The notes under the pieces: model-generated
The model's database searches: none
Told to the model about the DNA's origin: nothing
Seen by the model: only the letters and a program-made list of their open reading frames with translations
Translations under genes and position numbers: made by a program
Shown here: in pieces, positions 52,901-61,900 of the stretch
Numbering within the stretch: the first letter of the stretch is position 1
How the letters are laid out: the number at the start of each line of letters is the position of its first letter
From: Lucifuga dentata
Taxonomy: Eukaryota > Chordata > Actinopteri > Ophidiiformes > Bythitidae
Assembly: GCA_014773175.1 (NCBI GenBank)
Contig: VXCM01000328.1
Location: 124,001 to 188,000, forward strand
DNA length: 64,000 nucleotides
Direction of reading: 5' to 3'

Positions 52901-55900
52901 ACCGGTTGGGTTCTTTAAGTTGCAGGCAGGGGTAATTTGTGGAGATATGATGTGAGGAGGTCCCAGGGCTCTAAGCTTCAAACAGAAGCTTAATATTAAC
53001 CTCTGATTTGGTTTTGACACTGATGGTTTGCTTGTTGTCCCCCACAGTGAGAGCCCCTACAGCGAGCATGGAGCTCTAGAAGAAGTTGACAATGAGGGAG
53101 GGACAGAGACACACACCAGCGAAGATGGTAAGCAACCACACAAATATGCAACATGCTACACACACGCTCTTGTTCACATAGACAAAGATTTACTGAATTA
53201 TGTTTTCAGCATTGTTCACTTAAAGTTGAAATTTAACTTCTGTGGCACAGTAATCATTTCAAAATAAAATGCTGTTTCCCCGGTGTCCATGATGTGATGA
53301 GGGTTAAATGTGTGTCTCTGCGGCGAGGGCTGGCTAATCCTGCCTTTCAGCCTGTTCAAAGCAGTAACCCTGAAGGCCCAGGGAGCTGGATTCACAGTGA
53401 TGGATGGCCATTCATATTCTAATGGTTCAGCTTCTCCCTTGGGGCTTCAGGACACCTCCACATCCCCTTATATAAATTCCATGGTGGCTTCACCAACTCA
53501 ACCCCTTGGGACATTTTTACTTTCTAAGGATCACAGTCTTGGGTTAAATATTTTGAGAGAGTTTGATAGAATTTTTCCGAGTTACCTCATCAAATTCGTT
53601 GTGTAAAAGAATCGTGATGTATGGAGCTGGTGTCAGTTTTGTCGGATTTTAATACTGTCTGTGTTTTCTCTCATTTGAACTACATTTCCATATGTCCAAG
53701 AGAAATATGAAGGAATAAAAACACCAGAGGGGAAAATGATAGATTCTTTGAGACGTGATGGGAAGATTTTGTCTGATCATACATGTGGTCTTTTTTTGAG
53801 GAAAATGGATACCATTTGGTCTGGTCCAAATCAAATAGTGACAGAGTTACTTGAAACCAGAAGATCAGGTTACATTATTATTGCTGGTTTACATCTAGTG
53901 AAGAAAAGAAGAAAATGTTGCAGCTCATTATAAAGTGATAAATATCTCTCCAAATGTGGTCAACCTCAAGTTGAGCCATCCAAGTCTTTGTATTCTACCT
54001 TAGCAAAAGAATCTTACTTCCCTAAACCTGTTTCCACGGTGATAGCAACCACCCCAATAGTGTTTCCTTTCCAGACCCAAAGACATTTTTATGAACTCCC
54101 CATCATCATTCATCATTTTCTTTTGACAAAAGATCCACATTACAAATACGCATGAACTGTTCTCATTACATATGTTTTTAATCACTTCACTTTCGAAATT
54201 AAAGTCATTATCTGGACGTCATTTATACGGTAATGAAAGATGACAGCTAGTTTGACACAGAAACTTCTGGATGTCAGGATTCCCAGTGTAAAACACAGAT
54301 GGCAGCTATCAGCTCTCAAAATAATTAAAGGAAGATGTTTTTTAGCAATCCCATGCTACCATGGTTCTGTTCTGCAAACCTCGATGAGAGAAGGAGGAGG
54401 AGGAGAAGGAGGAAGAGGAAGGCCTTACTGCCTGAGTCTCTCCCTGTGGAGTCATGAACTGCGGTCAAGTTATTGTCGTCACTTATTTTAAAATCCCCAT
54501 GACTTCATTTGGATTTAAGACACAAAAGCAAAAATCTTTTTCATTTAATTACCAGCTCTCAAGTCTACTCTATGATGCCGTTATTCTTATTCTCCTTTAG
54601 GTTTTGATGTTTTTAACTTTTATGCTAGGTATTGTTTAAAGAAGCTGGTGTATAATCTGCCTGTGTGGTGCAGACTGAAATAGGCATGTTTTGTTCTCTG
54701 TTCTTGAGGCTGGAAATACTTTTTGTCCTCTTTGCCCTCAAAATAAGTGAGCATGAGACTGAGAGAGACGAGTAAGTCATTCCACGTGTAGGTCTAAGTA
54801 GCTCTCCGGAAATGTCCTCAGCTCCTAGGCATAGCCCCCCTGGAGTGTGTTAGGGTCCATTAGCTCAGATGGATGATCTGGACTGACCAGATTTACACAG
54901 AGCACATACAGCCACACACAGGAAACCAAGCTATATGTGGAAAAACGAAAACGAGGACTGTTGATATTCAAAACACAGATGTCGTCATTTCTATAGCTCA
55001 CATATTTCAGTATGTACTTTATAATGTCATGTGTTGTCCCTCGACAAAAGTCTGTCTAAGGCTTGCTGAAAGGACAGTCTTTGTGTAGCATGGCTGTCAT
55101 GCAGGGAGATTGTCTGTTTTTAGAGTGGCACTTCTTCGTGCACCATCGATACATTGATATCCTATCTGCTGGTAAATTTGCTACAAGGCCAGAGGAGAAC
55201 TAACTGGCACATTGATTTTATATCACTTTGCAGGAGTATAGCAGGATGTCCTTGTTGTCAAATGCCCTGACAGGCATATTGTATATTGGATTGCAGTGTG
55301 TTTTACTATTCAGGGAGGTTTATCTTTTTCCCATAAAGAGCTGCCTCCAGCCCATTATCATCTCTACGAGTCCAGCATGGTGTCAGGTACAACCAGAGGA
55401 TACTAAGCAGCAACTAACATTAAAGGGGACATTTTAGGTTTTTTGATATTTTCCCTAAATTTTATAGCATAAAATAGTAGGGATTATGAGCATTGTTAAA
55501 GTGTAAAAAACTCGAGGTTCATACAGTGCATCCAGTAAGCCAGACCTGTACATCCTGAATTGCCTGAAAGCTTTACTTTTGATTGGTCCTTTTCCATAAC
55601 ATGTTTACATCAACATGTAACAGATTAGTTTAATCACTGACACACGACAAATTACGAGGCTAGCGAGCGAATGTTTGGCCAGTATGTGTGTGTTTGCCAT
55701 GCAGTCCATTGGTGTTGCCAGCTCAGGCCTGCTGCAACTGATGCTCAGACAATCAGGACAGAATGGGCTTTTTGGAAAGGCGGCCTTAAAGAGACAATAG
55801 CTAAAATCACCTGTTTTCACTCTGTGTGCACAGCAGTGCGACAGAAAAGGAAAGCAGATGTGGACCAGTGTGTTCTTTTTTGCACATGAACGCATTGAAA

Positions 55901-58852
55901 ACATTTCAAAATGGACCCTAATGAAAATTAGAGCATGGAAATCTGTGTAATATGTCCCCTTAAATGTTTGTCTGTGGAGAAGGATGTGGAAAATGAAGAG
56001 AAAGGAAGAGGCAGAAAGCGCATAACTTCTCAAATTGGTGATCTGCTCAAATCTCATGCCAGGTTGCGCTTCCCTGCTGCTATGTATGAACCTGGATTTG
56101 AAGCATACCTAGCTTGTTCCAGTGGCTCATACACCACAGGCCCCCAGCTCTGATGGTTCAGTGTGTCTTTGTGAAACTCCAGTCACAGCATGAGTGGGTA
56201 ACCTCGAGTGGTCAGGTCTGAAAGGATCCCCAATTATAACCGAACAACATGACAGAGAGAATGCTTTGCCACCCTGAGATTTGAGTTTATAGTCTGCTGC
56301 TTCTTTAGCTGAATCCTGGATGAACCTTTTCAGGCTGAAACGGTAGAGCAATGGATAGACTGATAGACTGAAGTGAGAGAATAAGTGATGGAAATAATAG
56401 TTAAGAAGAAAGAATCTCCTATACGATCATGCTGCTGTCAACAGTCAGTCTGCTGTGGAGCAGCCCAATTAATTCAGACAGTAAATTCCTGCTTGTCACA
56501 TTTTATTGGAGCCACGTCACATCCACCTTGTCAATCCTGACAACCCAGTGAAGCAAGGAAGATGGCATGTTAATGGCTAGGAAAAAAAGAATAAAAATAG
56601 AAATGGTGAATAGGATAGAGAGATAGAAGGAAAGCTCCACTATGCTCAGAGTCACTGCCGTCTTTCCTCTCACGTGCCCACTCTGCTCATGGGGGAATTT
56701 GGACTCCTGCGAAACATATATCATGATGGCTTTTCACAGTCTGTACACGCATCAGCCATTTACTTCGTTCCCTACCCGGCATATAGTGATGCTGTGTTAG
56801 GGAGGGGCAGCAGGGAAAGGCTGTTTCTGTCCAGGGACTCCCTGTCTGACTTAATAGGATCTTGGGGTGGGAAAGAGAAATAGGAGGAGGGCAGAGGTAG
56901 GAGGGAGGGAGGAATAAAGATGCTATTTTTAGACCTGTGTTGCTCTAGTGCATATTGTTTTAGCGATTTGGCTGGTATCCTTGAATACCTTGTAGCTGTA
57001 GTTGAAACCAACTATAATTTTTATCTAGATATTTCTAGATCTAGATATAAAACTGATCATCACTGGTTTAAATGAGAAGTAATGACCTTCAGAAAGAAAG
57101 AAACCAGTTAAATGAACTTGAATTAAAGCACATATTACAAGTCTCATTGCCTCTGGTTAGCATTGTCCTTACAGGTCTTTCATTCTCATGGTCATTCAAC
57201 ATGTCAGGGATCTGGAGGCCTAGTTGAAATGTACAGTTATTGAATAGTTATCAGCCCAATCTAATGATCCAATCAGTGGCTGTCATGCGCCTGAGTCAAA
57301 TAGATCTACTCTCACCAGGGTCTATAAATATCCCTGCTAAAGCTCCTGAGGGCCTGTTGTGGCCCTGGCCTGGGTTACTATTGATCACATCTAAAATAAC
57401 CAAGTGGTAAATACCCTCAGACAGCTCTGTGTTCATGAAGTCTCACACATACATGTGTACAAACAAACCAGAATTAGACCTGCTACTAAAGTCTCCTGCA
57501 TCCATGTCTGTATGTGTATGTATTTGAGTTTGTGTATTGCCTGTCCAGCTAAATATGTGCATCTTACGACTACGTGTCTAATCCTCGTCTCTGTCAACAG
57601 AGGGTGAGCCTATCGAAGCCATTGCCAAATTTGACTACGCTGGGCGCTCTTCCCGTGAACTGTCCTTCAAGAAAGGTGCCTCCCTGTTGCTGTATCAGCG
57701 GGCGTCAGAAGACTGGTGGGAGGGACGGCACAACGGCATCGATGGCCTGGTGCCACACCAGTATATCGTGGTGCAAGACATGTGAGTGTTTGAATGTGAT
57801 CTGTGAACTAACATGCATGTATGTTATCACAAAATGTCAGAAATACATACAGGTTGTGGCCTGAGGAAATGTAACTGTCTGTGTCTGAAGATGTTTTCTT
57901 CACCTCAGCTTTGTAAACTAGATCAAGCTCCATTGAAAGCCCCTGATCAGTGCTACAATCCTCCCTTATGGGAAAGTGTTTGCTAATCCTCTGGGTTCGC
58001 GACACACTTGTCCCTGTTGACATTGCTCTATCAGACGCCATCAGAAGAAGGCCTTCAGCCTTGTTTGCCCTGCCCACTGTTGCATTCCCTACTCTCCTGT
58101 GAAGGGTTCTGCATCTCCAGGGTCCTTAACCAGCCTTTCTGTCACTGTTGTGCTCCAAGCCCTAACAGTCGTACCTCTGCCATGGCAACTGTTGGTGCCT
58201 AAAGGACTCGATTCACTCTCGTCAGGACAGCAACAGAATCATTCAAATCACTTAGTAGCTAGCCAAGAAAGAAAATGCCCATTTAGAAGATAATCCCCTC
58301 GTTTTTCTGCCTCTGTCCCCTGCAAGACAAATGCTGCTGACCTGTCAGTGCTCCTCTATCAATAATTCACCAAGAGGGCCACCGCTGATGGGGTGTTTTC
58401 TTAGATAATGAAAGAGCAGGGGAATTTACGGCTTTACATCTTGTCCCCGTGTGTAGTAACATCCTGCTCTGCACTTAAACAGAGGACACTGAAGAGTTTG
58501 AGAGCAGACGATGTTGTGGTCTTCAGACGTCCAATAAAAGAGCCCAGAGTAAAAACATGTAGAGATGTCTGAGGCCACTTCAGCACAGGAAATCTCGATG
58601 TTTGTCCCAACTTTCTCAGAAACACATGCGTAAATTTTGTTTGTTGGTGCCTCTGCTTTTCAGAAGTTCTTGTCCTTAGTCTGTGTGCGTGTTGATATAC
58701 AGAGCGGCTGCATCTGCTAACGTAAAACATCAGAGGCAGCAATGCAGCTCCGTGTCTCTGATTACTGCCACCTGACAGGCACCAAATGTACCCAGTATCC
58801 AGTCACACACCTCAGTGAAAGTCAAACAGCTGGCGGTTGTGTGTGTGTGTGN

Positions 58853-58914
<62 letters not shown>

Positions 58915-61900
58915 ATCACCACAATGCATCACCAGAATACTGAGAGGCCCAGGAATATGACTCATCTGTCTCTCTGGACCTTGTGAGAGAGGAGGGATGC
59001 TGACACCACAGGAAACCGATATCAAATTCTGTCATCTAAGAAGTGGTGCAAAAATGAAAGCTTGACTGATTTACCAGTTCCTCTTTTTTTTTTTTTTTTT
59101 AANTTTTTTTTTTTTTTTTTAATGTCTGTGTCTCCGTCCTGCTGCCTCTATGGTCTATGGTCTCTCTCCGTTCCCAGAGACGACAACTTCTCCGACACTC
59201 TGAGTCAGAAAGCTGACAGTGAGGCCAGTAGTGGCCATGCTGGGGAAGATAAATGCTCAGGAAAAGACATCAGCTCACCCCCTGACACCAGGATCTCTGA
59301 GGCCTACATCTCCAGGTTGGTTTCCAAACTGCTGCGTAACTGTAGTAAATGGGTCTGCACCAGCAATGCCTCTCTGATCAGGTCTCACTGTCATTTTGTT
59401 GCACTGGACAAGGAATCTTTGGCACTTTTTCTTCCTTTCATTATAGCACAACAAATGTCAAGCATGCCAAGCCAAGGGCCACACACACATTCACATATAG
59501 AGGAATACGTAGAGGAAAGACACATCCAATCACTTTTCAGGCTTTTTGGCAGTGAATATGCAGTCTGCTGCTTGCTTGCCAGTATTTTATCTAATTCTTG
59601 TCCAATTCATTTGCTGCATCCTTATTTCTTTAGGTGGAGTAAGTGACCTTGAAACGTCTGTTACTGGCTTTTTCTGAACACGTGAATAGATACTATTTTG
59701 TTCAGGAGCACGCTCACTCTGTGTACTTCACTGTCGAAATGTTGGTGAATCATACTAGGAGAAATATTTACACCACTGCAGGTATTTGTATTCAGAAGAA
59801 GAGTGTCTGAATGAGTCATCTTTTTCATATCCGCCTCGATGAACCCCTTCAAACTCCTAAAGCAGCCTCCAAAGTGTTGCCTACCTGTCATCAATTCCCA
59901 GGCTGCATGCCTAGCTCCTCTCTCCCTGTCTATCCGTACAGTTAGGAAAATTTATTCCATGTTCTTCTCACTCGCTTTCTATTGTGGTATTCAGACAATC
60001 CTCATACGTGCTGAATCATTTATATCCCAAGCTTTATTTAGATATGTTCCACTTCCGGTGCTCTCCATCAACACACAGTCACCAGATAAACCAGTGGTTG
60101 GTGAATGGCCGAGAGTTTGATGTCGCCATAATGACAAGCAGTGATAAATAAATAAAAGCATTCACACATACAGTACTAACTATAAAACTAACAGAGGAAG
60201 CATAATTACTGGTGGTCAGACAATTTTGAGGAAGTGGAATATATGGAGTATCTTGTGACTTTTTAAATAATTTTTATATTATTAGCCAAAGTTGCACTGT
60301 CTAGCTGTCTTTTATTGGTGCTTTCTGTCTTTCCTAAGGGACCTGCTGTTATGAATGCAGACTGCTCCCCCTGCAGATTGTCAGTGGTTCCTGCAGTTGT
60401 TTACCCTCCTTGATTCCTCTCTGCAGTCAGAAAAAAATAATTTTCTCTCACCAGACAATCAGCCTGTGCCTTGCAGTCCTTATTTTTCATTATCTAAACT
60501 ATTATTAGTTATTAATATGCCTTGTCAGCATAATCAACATGCTTTCTATGCACACAAAATGGCATATTTTTACATTCATATCCAGATGTGCAATGTATGA
60601 GCAGGTACAGATTTTAGAGTCTACCTTAAGCGAACGGGATTTTTTTTTTATTGAACTGTAAAACAGAAGTTACTCATATCAGTCTTTTTTTGTGTGAAAA
60701 GATGCAGCAGAATAGGTACTACTTTGCAGTTGCATTGCGTCAAGAGCTGCAATAACAGCTTGTAAGACCCTCATAGCCCCTTATATCATTCTCATTATGG
60801 TGTTTTGTTTTGCGTGATGATGAAACTCCCTTTATCTCTTAATGATAATGGCTGAGAAAGTGCTCATTTGGTAGATGTAAATGAAGCCATTTGCTTTGGA
60901 TAAGTGATTAAAGGATGAGTAACTCAGCGTTTGTTGTCGTAAATAATGCAGAGGACTAATTAAATCATTAAGAATCTGGCATGCATCAGTTTTTAGATAA
61001 TATAAATACTTCTATTATTAATTAATATTTAGATCGTCACCATTTGGGATTATATGACAACTGCTGTCTGCATACTGTAAAAGTAACATGTTCATAGAAT
61101 ATTGTTAAAGTTTGGCTCTATGAGGTGCCATGTAATAAATATCTAGTAACTGTACCTGATTAATAATTAATAAAAACACTTATGCTCAGATATCCTCTTC
61201 ATCTGTCCTGCTGCTTTACTTTTAGTGCTGCTCGTGATATCTGCTTTGATTAGATATTACAGCTCGACTCCAGCTACAGTAATACTGGTAGTAATAAATA
61301 TGCAGAGCAAAGCCTCTTAGAGCCCTACTGAAGGAGATGTGCCTCTCTGTTGGCCTATTATGGAGGACATTATGGAGCCAGCTTCAAGGGAGATGTAGTT
61401 AATGTGGAGCAACACAACACGAGTCAGGAAGTGTGTATGCATATATGAAAGGATATTAGAGGTGCACGTTCAGGCTCATCTTTCTCTATGTTTCAAATGT
61501 GTATGTCTCAAATTATATGTGATGACGTTGCCGATCCAGGTTCAGATAGAGAACCAGAGAGAAGCACTGATATCACGTTTCTATCACAGTACTGATCATA
61601 CTGAAGTTTGAAGATAATAAACACATATTGACATGTGAAACTCTTCAATTTTGGTGATGAAGGATTACTGGAATTACTGTAGGTTTAAACTGAAATCCAT
61701 ATGAAACCTTTAAAATCCTTTACATAGAATTAATCCTTTACGTAGAATTACATAGTATTTCTTCTGAAAATTTACTTCCTGAAATTTTTTTTTGGAAATG
61801 CAATGTTTTCATTAGACAGCAATGAAATTAGAAAATAAAATTTGCGTGGCTGAAGCAGAAATACTCATTTGTCTGTGTGTGAAGTAATGGCCTAACCTGA

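Larger units (their letters stand above)
57782..59177 (+). other. srgap1: srgap1 intron 19
   Basis: 1.4 kb. It contains a long (GT)n tract with an N (58838-58913) and a poly-T with an N (59084-59120) close to the exon 20 acceptor. Confidence 0.8.

Noticed and set aside
55605..56057. 150-codon open frame on the minus strand
   Set aside because: It overlaps the family B inverted-repeat element and has no known motif.
59062..59646. Single 194-codon frame treated as one gene
   Set aside because: It is the poly-T lead-in plus exon 20 plus unspliced intron 20. Only 59178-59315 matches the family.
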